DNA of 64,000 nt from a bacterium. GTDB lineage: Bacteria > UBP4 > UBA4092 > JAOAEQ01. Below are positions 19,399-28,340 of the stretch, piece by piece. The notes beneath the pieces are model-generated. The model was not told the origin of the DNA and ran no database searches. It saw nothing but the letters and a program-made list of their open reading frames with translations. The position numbers and the translations under genes are program-made. The stretch's first letter is position 1. Every line of letters starts with the position of its first letter. The DNA is taken from assembly GCA_026416715.1 (NCBI GenBank), contig JAOAEQ010000018.1, positions 12,358-76,357 of the forward strand, read 5' to 3'.

Positions 19399-20286
19399 AT
19401 GAGTAAGAGTCTGTTGAATTGTATAGAAGAGTTTAAATCTCATCTATCGGTAGAACGAAATCTTTCGCATAATACCGTTGCAGGTTATTCTCATGATTTA
19501 ATGAAGTTCACCGCTTTCATGTTATCTAAATATGGAAAAGAACCGCTCGTAACCGAAATTACCACGCAAGATATTCGGGATTTTCTTGCTTATTTACAAC
19601 AGAAACGACGGGTGAAAAGTTATGCGATATTTCGTAAAATTTCGTGTTTACGAACATTTTTCGCCTTTCTACTCAACGAAAAACACATAAAGATGAATCC
19701 GATGGAAACGATTCAAAGCCCGAAGCTAGCGAAAAAACTACCGGTGTATTTGACGCAAGATGAATTAAAAAAGCTACTTTCTGCTCCAAATATAAACGAC
19801 CCCATAGGCATTAGGGATTTAGCGATTTTAACCTTATTCAGCTATACAGGAATGCGATTAAGTGAACTGGTTCATTTGAATCTGCAAGATGTGAATTTAC
19901 AAGAGCGGTTTGTTCGCGTTATGGGTAAAGGGTCAAAAGAACGAATTATTCCTTTAGTTGCGCCTGTCATCAAGGTTTTAAGCGACTATCTGGATATTCG
20001 ACCATTCGTTGACAATGACGCATTATTTTTGAGTAGCTTGAAAAAAAGAATATCACCGCGAATGGTTCAGTATTTAGTCAATAAATATCGGATTAAAGCT
20101 GGCATTTCGCAGGAAAAGTTTAGTCCGCATAAACTTCGGCATACCTTTGCGACCATGCTGCATGGGAAAGATGTTGATTTGATTGATATTCAGGCACTTT
20201 TAGGTCATTCTTCTGTAGCTACCACCCAAATTTATACCCATACGAACCCTAAAAAACTTCAAAAAGCAGTTGAAAAATTGATATAA
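19399..20286 (+). CDS. XerC/XerD-family tyrosine recombinase
   Basis: 295 residues, full length for Xer. The N-terminal SAM-like core-binding domain spans about 1-95 and the catalytic domain about 110-295. Catalytic residues are all present: R153 (TGMRLSEL), K177 (GKGSKER), H244 and R247 (HKLRH), H270 (GHSS) and nucleophile Y279 (IYTHTNP). It would resolve chromosome dimers or act in site-specific integration. The housekeeping-length protein, the lack of phage genes and the adjacent palindrome favour a chromosome-dimer role. Whether a second Xer exists outside the window is unknown. Confidence 0.93.
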   Translation: MSKSLLNCIEEFKSHLSVERNLSHNTVAGYSHDLMKFTAFMLSKYGKEPLVTEITTQDIRDFLAYLQQKRRVKSYAIFRKISCLRTFFAFLLNEKHIKMNPMETIQSPKLAKKLPVYLTQDELKKLLSAPNINDPIGIRDLAILTLFSYTGMRLSELVHLNLQDVNLQERFVRVMGKGSKERIIPLVAPVIKVLSDYLDIRPFVDNDALFLSSLKKRISPRMVQYLVNKYRIKAGISQEKFSPHKLRHTFATMLHGKDVDLIDIQALLGHSSVATTQIYTHTNPKKLQKAVEKLI

Positions 20287-20439
20287 TATTTTAATAATAT
20301 CAATAGTTTATATTAATCTTACCGATATTTTTTATCTACAAAAAACGATGTTAAACTTGAAACGGTAAAGAACGAAACCGTTCGGTATCGTTGCGATCGA
20401 TCCTACCCTAAAACAGGAAACATTTCATTTCATTTTATT

Positions 20440-21717
20440 TTATTGAATGACAATTTGTGGGAAATACGGCTGGAGATATAATCGGTCAATTAATAATGTA
20501 ATATAGGGACTTACGGTAAATAATCGGCTGAATTGGGCATGCAGAACAAGTTGTGTATCTAACTTAGCTGATGCAAATTGGACATCGGTCAATACAACCT
20601 GAGCGCGATTATCCGCAGCTGCGGCTGATTTAGCAATGAGTTTGCCGAGCGCATACACTGCGAGTAAGGTATGGTAGCCTCGGTAGACGCCGTGAATCGG
20701 GAGGAGTGTTTTCCGAAATATCATATGCGTATAGTAGCGGCGTAAATAGTCTGCCAGTTCAGGAGATTGGATATCGAATCGGATTGGAGTGACCAGTTCC
20801 CATCTGATTTTTTTCCCGTCGGTTATCAGCGGAGAAATGGTTCCCCTACCCTTACGATATTTGAAATAGTTTTTGTAAAGGTTGAATACCAAGGCGAACC
20901 GATTCTGTTTCTGAGCAACAAATTCTATCCAAGTAATAAACGGAGCTAAATAGGCGCGAGACGTTTTTTTCGCTTTTTTGATTTTCAGCGCGATATCAAA
21001 AATATGTCGGAATTTTTCGAGTTGTAATTTATTCAATCCGCTAAGAACAGTTTCATTTGGTTTTTTATTTTCTTTTTGGGCAATGAGTTCAACCTGTTTT
21101 AAACTCACGCAAACGTTGATTAATATACTTCCGGCAATCAGAGCGGTTTCTAAGGAATATGCGGTATCATTCAATATCTGGAGTAAACACGATTCGAGCT
21201 GTTTATATTCTTGCCAAGATATGGTCATTCCGGAATACAGCGTTATTGGTTCGTCAATTTTTTCAATCCGATAGTGGTTGGGATATATTGTTTCGAGTTC
21301 AGTGATATGCTGGTCGAGAGTTGTTCCGAGTTGTTTACTGACCGCAGTACATGCAAATGATACGCCGACAACGATTCCATCCGGTGTTTTTACAAAATGG
21401 TACGGAAACTCTTTACATACCTGCGCTTTGGTATCGAAGCCGAATGAGACATGAATCTGGCATCGGTTATCAGGAAGTAAAAAGATACATGCCTGATTCT
21501 GAACTCGACTGAAGGTATACCGTTCTCCAGTGAGTAATGGTTTCGGTAGAAGTTGGAATAATTGGCGCGATGCGAGTTCCGGCTGTTTTTCAGTCCAATC
21601 TAACTCTATCAAACGTCTATACGAAGTATCATCAATGCCAATCAGCCAATTAGTTCGGCAGCATTGACCGCACTGGATGCATTGATATTTAACCGAGTTT
21701 GAGATAATATAGTTCAT
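20440..21717 (-). CDS. YkgJ-type cysteine-cluster protein
   Basis: 425 residues. The N-terminal third has YQCIQCGQCCR, DNRCQIH and AQVCKEFPYHF, the pattern of the YkgJ/zinc- or iron-chelating CxxCxxCC family also seen in FliB-like lysine N-methylases. The C-terminal 250 residues are helical and not recognised; the length fits FliB-like proteins more than small YkgJ domains. Substrate unknown. The start codon ATGA overlaps the stop of the 5-formyl-THF cyclo-ligase gene by four bases, so the two are translationally coupled on the minus strand. Convergent with the Xer gene. Confidence 0.72.
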   Translation of the reverse strand: MNYIISNSVKYQCIQCGQCCRTNWLIGIDDTSYRRLIELDWTEKQPELASRQLFQLLPKPLLTGERYTFSRVQNQACIFLLPDNRCQIHVSFGFDTKAQVCKEFPYHFVKTPDGIVVGVSFACTAVSKQLGTTLDQHITELETIYPNHYRIEKIDEPITLYSGMTISWQEYKQLESCLLQILNDTAYSLETALIAGSILINVCVSLKQVELIAQKENKKPNETVLSGLNKLQLEKFRHIFDIALKIKKAKKTSRAYLAPFITWIEFVAQKQNRFALVFNLYKNYFKYRKGRGTISPLITDGKKIRWELVTPIRFDIQSPELADYLRRYYTHMIFRKTLLPIHGVYRGYHTLLAVYALGKLIAKSAAAADNRAQVVLTDVQFASAKLDTQLVLHAQFSRLFTVSPYITLLIDRLYLQPYFPQIVIQ

Positions 21718-22301
21718 GTCCGTTTTGCCATACGGCAGTGGTAAATCGTATCTTCTGTGATAATGAGATGAACGGGAACGTCGGATTCTGTGCGTGGCAG
21801 GGTTTGAACAATCTGTTCTTTATATGCCAAACCGATAGTGGTTATCGTGGGTGAAAGAATTCGGAGGAAGTTATCGTAATATCCCCGTCCATGTCCGATA
21901 CGATTTCCGGAAATATCGAACGCGATCCCAGGAACAATAACCAGGTCTAATTCTTTCGGGTCGGCTAACCGTATACATTCTGGTTTCGGTTCTAATATGT
22001 TGTAGGTGTTCGGCGACAGATCTTGGTCAAAATCGACCAGTTCGCTTATCCATAGCGTGCGTTCCTGGGGACGAGTGAACGGAACGAAAACCTTTTTTTG
22101 ATATTCTAAAGAAAACTTGATTAGTTGATGCGTATATACTTCATTATTATAGGAGACGTAAAACAGTATCCGTTTTGCGCGCCGAAATTCTGATAAGGTA
22201 AATAAGCGAATCCCGATGTATTCACTCCGTTTAATCACTTCGTTCCAGGATAATGATTTTCGCCAGGCAAGTAATTGTTTTCGCAATTCACTTTTTTCCA
22301 T
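21714..22301 (-). CDS. 5-formyltetrahydrofolate cyclo-ligase family protein
   Basis: 195 residues. Seen: ELRKQLLAWRKSL at the N-terminus, LVIVPGIAFD and the signature NRIGHGRGYYDNFL at about 142-155, which binds ATP and folate. It converts 5-formyl-THF to 5,10-methenyl-THF with ATP, clearing an inhibitory folate. ATG at 22301. Overlaps the downstream YkgJ-type gene by four bases. Divergent from the beta-helix lipoprotein gene. Confidence 0.94.
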   Translation of the reverse strand: MEKSELRKQLLAWRKSLSWNEVIKRSEYIGIRLFTLSEFRRAKRILFYVSYNNEVYTHQLIKFSLEYQKKVFVPFTRPQERTLWISELVDFDQDLSPNTYNILEPKPECIRLADPKELDLVIVPGIAFDISGNRIGHGRGYYDNFLRILSPTITTIGLAYKEQIVQTLPRTESDVPVHLIITEDTIYHCRMAKRT

Positions 22302-22356
22302 AATCTATGTTACCCTATATTATTCAATTCCACATTCCAAATGGAAAAGACGACTC

Positions 22357-23202
22357 ATGCAATCGCTTAAATATATTACCATAGCATCAGTTCGTTTAGT
22401 GATATTTTTTAGTGGAGTGATATTGCTCATCGGTTGTGGAGAATTATTAGACAAGAAAACAGAGATTGTTACCGGTATTACAAGCGATACTGTTTGGGGT
22501 CGAGCGCAATCACCATATTTTCTCCGAGGAGATATTCTCATTCCAGCGCAGACAACGTTAACGATTGAACCCGGAGTCGTTGTTATGTTCAGCGGGAATA
22601 ATAAACTGAAAATAGAAGGAACCTTGATAGCGAACGGCGCAGCTTCAGCTCCAATTATATTTCGACAAGCCGGGAAATATTATATCTCCGGATACTATGG
22701 ACTAGTTTTTGCAAATAAATACTCGGGGAAGAAATCAATGATCTCGCATTGTCTTATTACGCAAGCGCGATTCGCGATATATTGCGATGGAGATTCGCCC
22801 GACATCAGTTATTGCATCATTACGGGGAACAATGTCGGAGTGCATTTGTGGAATAGCAATGCGGTCATTTCGCACAACCGCATCAGCGATAATATTGAAC
22901 ATGGAGTGTATATCGGCTCGATGCAACCTACGGTAACCGATAATCGAATCATCCATAATGGCAGCGGTATTATCTGCGCGTATGCGCCGAATCCGGTGAT
23001 TCGAAACAACGATATCTATGGAAATCGGGCATATGATTTCGTCTTGGCAAAAACGGAATCTGATATCATCGCAATCAATAACTGGTGGGGTAGCACTGAT
23101 GAAATGTTTATCCGAAAAAAGATTTTCGATAAACAGCACGATGGTTCTTTAGGAAATGTAATGATTATTCCACTATCGCAATCGTGTTTTCATCCAGAAT
23201 AA
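22357..23202 (+). CDS. Lipoprotein with right-handed parallel beta-helix
   Basis: 281 residues from the ATG at 22357. Upstream in-frame codons back to 22216 overlap the divergent folate gene and lack a signal, so they are rejected. The signal peptide ends in LLIGCG, a lipobox with C27 as the lipidated cysteine. Residues 60-260 have repeated I-x-x-N/C-x-I strands (SHCLITQA, SYCIITGN, SHNRISDN, TDNRIIHN, RNNDIYGN), as in NosD-like and pectate-lyase-like beta-helices, ending INNWWGS, a common cap. Surface-exposed or periplasmic. Carbohydrate binding is a guess. Confidence 0.82.
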   Translation: MQSLKYITIASVRLVIFFSGVILLIGCGELLDKKTEIVTGITSDTVWGRAQSPYFLRGDILIPAQTTLTIEPGVVVMFSGNNKLKIEGTLIANGAASAPIIFRQAGKYYISGYYGLVFANKYSGKKSMISHCLITQARFAIYCDGDSPDISYCIITGNNVGVHLWNSNAVISHNRISDNIEHGVYIGSMQPTVTDNRIIHNGSGIICAYAPNPVIRNNDIYGNRAYDFVLAKTESDIIAINNWWGSTDEMFIRKKIFDKQHDGSLGNVMIIPLSQSCFHPE

Positions 23203-23389
23203 CCGCAGGTCAATGCAGGGCAGAATTCCGCAGCGGAACGAGTACATTGCACCGGATGCAATTCGTTTTTTGCTTTCGGACATTGTATCGTTTCGAGTTG
23301 CAACGCAGGAGAATTTGCGGTTATCCCATCAGAGTGGAGTTTTGCCTTTTGTCCAGAATACCTATGTAATTTAAGATAAGGAGTGGTGA

Positions 23390-25585
23390 ATGATGAATAG
23401 AAAACAAAACTGGTTAGGGTTAATAAGTTTAGCTTGGGTGTTAGTTGCATCCGGATTTTCATTTTCTCAAGCTGCGTTCTGGCGATCGATAGAATCGGTA
23501 ACGGATAATACCGTTATGGATATGATGCCATCGATTACTTTCGATACCAGCGGAAACGTTCTGATTACTTGCCATGAAATCATTCCGAACCGTAAATATG
23601 ATATTTTCCTGTTCGAACAGAACGGAACCACTGGTTGGACTAAAACCAATTTAACCAATACCGATTTAATCAGCGATTATTATTCCGTGGTTCAATGCGA
23701 TTCGAACAATACTGTGCATGTTTTTTTCTTAAGTCGAGTATCAACTCGCAATAATCAGCTGTATTTGCATTATCTTTCACGAAGCAACGGGGTATGGTCT
23801 GCGGTAACCTGCCTTACGGAAACCAAACCGTGGAATGCGCCGGAATCAAAACCTGCGGTCGTAATTGATAACCGCGATACCATACATGTGGTATTCCATG
23901 ATGACAGTGGAAAATTGCTCTATCTCAAAAAAACTAAACACGGTTGGGAACCGTTGGTGCAAATTCCCACGGCAACCGATTCGATTAATTGGTCGCCAAC
24001 CATCGCGATTGATAACGATGACATCCTGCATATTGTTTACCTAGGAGGTGTAGATGCGCAGTATCGGTTAATGCATTTAACCCGAACTGAAGGAATTCGT
24101 AATCCGGTGTGGTCGAAAGCGGAAGAAATTGTACCGGCATATTGGCAGCCATGGCATCCGCATCTGGCGATTGCGCCGGACGGAACATTAACCGTAGTGT
24201 TTGCCTGTGATACACAACTCCAACAGAACATCGGTTGGATTCGAGGTACATCTGGTAAATGGCAGGAACCGGAACGAATTATGGTCAGTGAAGCGTGGTA
24301 TGATTTACCGAATATCGCCATAGATAGGAAGGGAACCGCATATCTGGTGTATCACGGTGGTCTTGGTGGAAATGAGGGACCGTATGAAATCTATTGTACA
24401 ACCAGGCTCGGTCATCAATGGATACCTGCGACCCGAATAACCAATAATAATATTTTTGAATATGCACCTACGATTGCGATTGATAAACGAGGGTACCTCC
24501 ATCTTGTTTGGTATGGATTCGATGGAATTGATACCGAAATATATTATACGAAAACCACTTTGCCCGTAGCCGAACTCGATTCTGCAACCAGAGCGCGATT
24601 CTTTTCCGAGCAACCACACTATACCGAATTCACCACGCATACCAAACGGGTTCTTCCGCCGGTAGATTTACAGTATATTCCTGCATGTGCAACTACGCTT
24701 ACGGGGAAAAGAATCTGTATCAGTCCGGGGCATGGTGGATTAGCGTATCTTTCTGAATATAAAATTGGTGCAACGTTATACCGAGAATCGGAAATGAATC
24801 TAAAAGTAGCGGAAGAACTCCGGAAATATTTAGAGACCGTTGGTGCGACGGTATATATGTGTCGAACAACGGATATTGATGTTCCGTTAGCTGAACGGCC
24901 GAAATTAGCTAATGAACAAAATTGCGATTTGTTTATTTCGGTGCATCATAATAGTTATGATTTTTACACCAACTATGTTTCATTCTATTTCCATGGAGAA
25001 CCGGAACGTGAACCGGTCAGTGTTGATTTATGCCGCTATTTAAGTCAGGAGTTAGCCGCGTTGATGAATATACCAAACCAAGGGGCGATGTCGGATTATT
25101 ATTCATATTGGAACGCTGGCTATGCCGAGCTTCGTGGGTTAAAAGGGAGACCGGGCGTGCTCGGTGAAGGGTCGCATTACTACTGTTTTACTGAAGAAGA
25201 GATGCTGCGCAACCTCGATTATCTGCGACGCGAAGCGTATGCATATTTTATTGCATTAGTGAAATATTTTTCCGCACCGCAACCGGTGGCAATCCTGCTC
25301 GAGCCGAATTCTGCGGTTCCGCTCCGCGAGTCCAGACCGCGAATAAGCATTCAACTCGATGACGGCGTTGCGGATACTGTTTATAAAATCATTCCGAGCA
25401 GTATTCAGATGAAACTGGATGGACAACCAGTGGTAGCCGCGTATCATTGGCGAGACGGGATATTAACCTATCAACCGAACGAAGCGTTAAGTCCAGGTGC
25501 TCATACCATCGAACTTCATTTCGCTAATTATGATAAAATCAATGCGAAATCAACGTTTACGTTCACCATTCTCTCCGAACCATAA
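23390..25585 (+). CDS. Secreted N-acetylmuramoyl-L-alanine amidase with N-terminal beta-propeller
   Basis: 731 residues. AAGGAG at 23378-23383 precedes two adjacent ATGs (23390, 23393). A signal peptide (about 1-29) is followed by a sialidase/kelch-like propeller (about 35-400) with repeated IAID..D/G..H..W/Y blades. From about 437 comes an Amidase_3 domain with zinc ligands in SPGHGG (H), YRESEMNL (E) and SVHHNS (H) and the catalytic glutamate in GEGSHYY. The last 100 residues look like an Ig-like/PKD-type module. It should cut the lactyl-peptide bond of peptidoglycan in the periplasm or outside the cell. The propeller may direct it to a target. Linking of propeller and amidase in one chain is unusual. 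Confidence 0.88.
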   Translation: MMNRKQNWLGLISLAWVLVASGFSFSQAAFWRSIESVTDNTVMDMMPSITFDTSGNVLITCHEIIPNRKYDIFLFEQNGTTGWTKTNLTNTDLISDYYSVVQCDSNNTVHVFFLSRVSTRNNQLYLHYLSRSNGVWSAVTCLTETKPWNAPESKPAVVIDNRDTIHVVFHDDSGKLLYLKKTKHGWEPLVQIPTATDSINWSPTIAIDNDDILHIVYLGGVDAQYRLMHLTRTEGIRNPVWSKAEEIVPAYWQPWHPHLAIAPDGTLTVVFACDTQLQQNIGWIRGTSGKWQEPERIMVSEAWYDLPNIAIDRKGTAYLVYHGGLGGNEGPYEIYCTTRLGHQWIPATRITNNNIFEYAPTIAIDKRGYLHLVWYGFDGIDTEIYYTKTTLPVAELDSATRARFFSEQPHYTEFTTHTKRVLPPVDLQYIPACATTLTGKRICISPGHGGLAYLSEYKIGATLYRESEMNLKVAEELRKYLETVGATVYMCRTTDIDVPLAERPKLANEQNCDLFISVHHNSYDFYTNYVSFYFHGEPEREPVSVDLCRYLSQELAALMNIPNQGAMSDYYSYWNAGYAELRGLKGRPGVLGEGSHYYCFTEEEMLRNLDYLRREAYAYFIALVKYFSAPQPVAILLEPNSAVPLRESRPRISIQLDDGVADTVYKIIPSSIQMKLDGQPVVAAYHWRDGILTYQPNEALSPGAHTIELHFANYDKINAKSTFTFTILSEP

Positions 25586-25596
25586 CCAAACAACTA

Positions 25597-25809
25597 TTAT
25601 GGTTCTAAATATTCATCGAGAATATGCGTTTGCAATTCGGTTATGGTAACTCCTGTAACGGTAACCGGTGCGATAGCGGTGTGATGGTCGAAGGTAACCG
25701 TATAGGTGTTTGGTTTGATATGCGGGATATCGTAATATCCATCCGGTGAACTTACTCCGACGTATTTGACTTCTCCATATTCTTTAACGTTAATAATCGC
25801 GTCCCAAAA
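25597..25809 (-). pseudogene. Remnant of a carboxypeptidase-regulatory-like surface protein
   Basis: An open stretch on the minus strand (stop TAA at 25599-25597, upstream in-frame TAG at 25812-25810) encodes about 70 residues with no start codon. The peptide has YGEVKYVGVSSPDGYYD, HIKPNTYTVTFD and VTVTGVTITELQ, the pattern of a carboxypeptidase-regulatory-like beta-sandwich at the C-terminus of a secreted protein. The rest of the gene is gone. It fills the gap between the amidase and B12-radical SAM genes. Confidence 0.6.
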
Positions 25810-25890
25810 CTAAAGAGCTTGCAGAGATAAAATGATTTTTATTATTTATTTTGGTATCTTAGGATTTTTATCCTATGGTATAATTATCGC

Positions 25891-27768
25891 GTGAAGAAAA
25901 TAATCTTTATCGAACCGAAATCTCCTGCATCGCATATCTTCAGTTTCGCAGCCATACCACGTCTCGGTAGTATTCTGTTAGCCACGATTCTTAAACAGAA
26001 GGGATACGATGTCCGAGTGTATATTGAAGATATGATACCAGTTGATTATTCGGACGTTGTTACCGCAGAGGTAATCGGAATCTCAACCATAACCTCAACC
26101 GCACCACGGGCTTATCTGATTGCGGATACCATTCGTAAGTTGAATCCCCATATCCCGATTGTGTTCGGCGGGTCACATCCATCTTTCCTCCCGGAAGAGG
26201 CATTAGCGCATGGCGATTATGTCGTTCGAGGTGAAGGCGAGCGAACGTTTTCTGAATTGATTGCTGCGTTAGAAACTAAGACGAACCTCGACTCTATCGC
26301 CGGTCTTTCTTACCGCATCGGAACCGAAGTCGTTCATACTCCAGCGCGACCGTTCCTAACGAACCTCGATGAAAATCCGATTATTGATTATTCGGTTATC
26401 CCGAATTGGAACCTGAACCGTAAACTGATTACCTTATCTACCTCGCGGGGCTGTCCATACCACTGTAAGTTTTGTTCCGTCATTCCGATGTTTGGCAATC
26501 GATATCGGTTCCATTCAATTGACCACGTCATCCGAGAGATAAAAACCTATCAGGGTATCGTTGGTCATATATTTTTTGCAGATGATAATTTTACCGCACT
26601 TAAAGAACGAACGAAAGCATTACTGCGGCAACTCCGCAAGGAAAACATCTCTATTGAATGGAGCGCACAGGTTCGTGCGGATACGGCGGATGATACAGAG
26701 TTACTTGATCTGATGCACCAAACCGGATGCTTTGCGGTGTTTATTGGATTCGAATCGATTAATCCGCAAACATTAGCGTATTATGATAAACACCAAACTA
26801 TACAAGATATTCGAAGAAGTATAGATGCTTTTCATCAAAGAAATATCTATATCCATGGGATGTTTGTTCTTGGTTCAGATTATGATACAGTTGATACGAT
26901 TCGCAAGACTACCAAATTCGCAAGAAAACTCGATATCGATTCCGTTCAATTCATGAACTTAACGCCTCTGCCGGGAACGCAAACCTATCAAGAACTCCGG
27001 GCGCAAAATCGAATTATCAATTTCGATTGGTCAAAATATGATGCGCACCATGTCGTCTTTGAACCGAACTTGATGACCGCGTATGAACTGCAACAGGAAA
27101 CGTATCGGGCAATGCGGAAATTTTATTCGTGGTGGTCAATCGTATCACGGGTGCTACGGTTCGACTTCTTCTATGCAGGGATAAAACTGTATGGGAAACG
27201 AACGATCCGAAAAGCCCGCAAATCACAGCGCGCATATTCTCTTGTTCTCAAACAAAAACTCCTAGAACAGAGAACTCGGTTGAAATCATATCTGCCGGAA
27301 TCATACAAGGTTAATCGCGTAGGGATTCCCGCAAATATGCTGGAAGGAAAATATCGGTCGTTTCTCCTAGCATATTTGAAGAAACTTGGCGTGAAGGTTA
27401 TCCTGGCGAACAGTGAACCGGAAACAAACCCTGCACAGACGCAACAACCATCGAGCATACCGCAAACCACCATCGCCCAAATTCAATCGGAGTTACTTCG
27501 ACTCAAAGATACCGTTGATATCGTCCTTGTGCCGTATATCAATGATTTAACGATTGTTACCGGCGAACTATGGAAAAAAAGAGATGCGCTCACGAAACTA
27601 TGGCTGCAAGAAGTTCGGAATACTCAGAAAACCGTTTATCTGGTTGTCGAACTGAACATCGAATCATTGGCGCAATCGTGTTCCGAACTCGGACTATTAC
27701 TCAAGAGAAAACTTCGTAAAGGACTTAAAGCATATCGTTACGCACAACCTTATTTGCAGACGCAATGA
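25891..27768 (+). CDS. B12-binding radical SAM protein with C-terminal extension
   Basis: 625 residues from a GTG. The N-terminal cobalamin-binding-like domain (about 1-140) includes GISTITSTAPRAY and VFGGSHPSFLPEEAL. The radical SAM core has CPYHCKFC with C188, C192 and C195, followed by a FFADDNF segment and GFES as in BchE/methyltransferase-type enzymes. After the core (about 420 onward) are about 200 extra residues with basic helices and a VDIVLVPYINDLT segment I do not recognise. It likely methylates or rearranges an unknown metabolite. TATAAT lies at 25879-25884, only seven bases before the GTG, so the mRNA might be leaderless or the true start slightly later. Followed by a hairpin-rich gap. 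Confidence 0.85.
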   Translation: MKKIIFIEPKSPASHIFSFAAIPRLGSILLATILKQKGYDVRVYIEDMIPVDYSDVVTAEVIGISTITSTAPRAYLIADTIRKLNPHIPIVFGGSHPSFLPEEALAHGDYVVRGEGERTFSELIAALETKTNLDSIAGLSYRIGTEVVHTPARPFLTNLDENPIIDYSVIPNWNLNRKLITLSTSRGCPYHCKFCSVIPMFGNRYRFHSIDHVIREIKTYQGIVGHIFFADDNFTALKERTKALLRQLRKENISIEWSAQVRADTADDTELLDLMHQTGCFAVFIGFESINPQTLAYYDKHQTIQDIRRSIDAFHQRNIYIHGMFVLGSDYDTVDTIRKTTKFARKLDIDSVQFMNLTPLPGTQTYQELRAQNRIINFDWSKYDAHHVVFEPNLMTAYELQQETYRAMRKFYSWWSIVSRVLRFDFFYAGIKLYGKRTIRKARKSQRAYSLVLKQKLLEQRTRLKSYLPESYKVNRVGIPANMLEGKYRSFLLAYLKKLGVKVILANSEPETNPAQTQQPSSIPQTTIAQIQSELLRLKDTVDIVLVPYINDLTIVTGELWKKRDALTKLWLQEVRNTQKTVYLVVELNIESLAQSCSELGLLLKRKLRKGLKAYRYAQPYLQTQ

Positions 27769-27835
27769 GTACTCTTGAAATCTTGTTCTATCGGATAATG
27801 AGAAGTTGGTAGCTTTGGTTCAGGGCGATTGGGAT

Positions 27836-28270
27836 TAGCCCAGCATGAAATGCTGCAACTTAGGTTGTGACCAAATCGTTAGTGCCGAATGACTCTTCCC
27901 GACCTTTAGGTCGGGGAGAGATGGTGGTACGGTTTGTCGGGCTTCAGCCCAGAACCCGTCATCGGTTTCATTCTGGGTTAAAACCCGTCGGCGCTGACCA
28001 TTCAATCGTCCCTGACGGGACTAGGGGATACGGTGGTTTCATCGTAACCGAGCCATGAATGGCTGAGCTAGAATTAATCATCCCTTCGGGATTAACCAGA
28101 AGTATAAACACGGAAGCAAAGCTTCCGAAAGACAGAGCGAAAGCAGAGTTTTTGCAGTCCAAAGCCCAGCATAAAATGCTGGGCTAATCCGCCTGTAGTA
28201 GCGCCGCCAGTTTGGCGGTAAACCATCAATCGCTTCCGAACGGCAAATCGTCCCGAAAAATTTTAGGACG
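27836..28270. repeat. Dense array of short hairpins (gap 1)
   Basis: The 570-base gap between the B12-radical SAM and alcohol dehydrogenase genes has about ten short stem-loops in 430 bases. Clear ones: CAGCAT/ATGCTG (27841-27855), CCCGACC/GGTCGGG (27898-27915), GGGC/GCCC (27939-27950), GGGTT/AACCC (27975-27986), GTCCC/GGGAC (28008-28021), AGCCAT/ATGGCT (28051-28064), ATCCC/GGGAT (28080-28092), CGGAAGC/GCTTCCG (28111-28127), a perfect 10-bp stem AGCCCAGCAT/ATGCTGGGCT (28163-28185) and CCGCCA/TGGCGG (28204-28218). Loops are mostly 2-4 bases, often A- or T-rich. Not a coding region and not a tandem repeat. Confidence 0.7.
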
Positions 28271-28340
28271 CGCAGGCAAAAGGTTTCGATTACGCATATG
28301 AAAATTGACCCTGAATCGTAAGGATATTCTCAGTGCAATT

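Noticed and set aside
27867-28058. Open frame of 63 codons inside hairpin gap 1
   Set aside because: It runs through the inverted repeats, has no ribosome site, and its composition reflects the stems; not a real gene.
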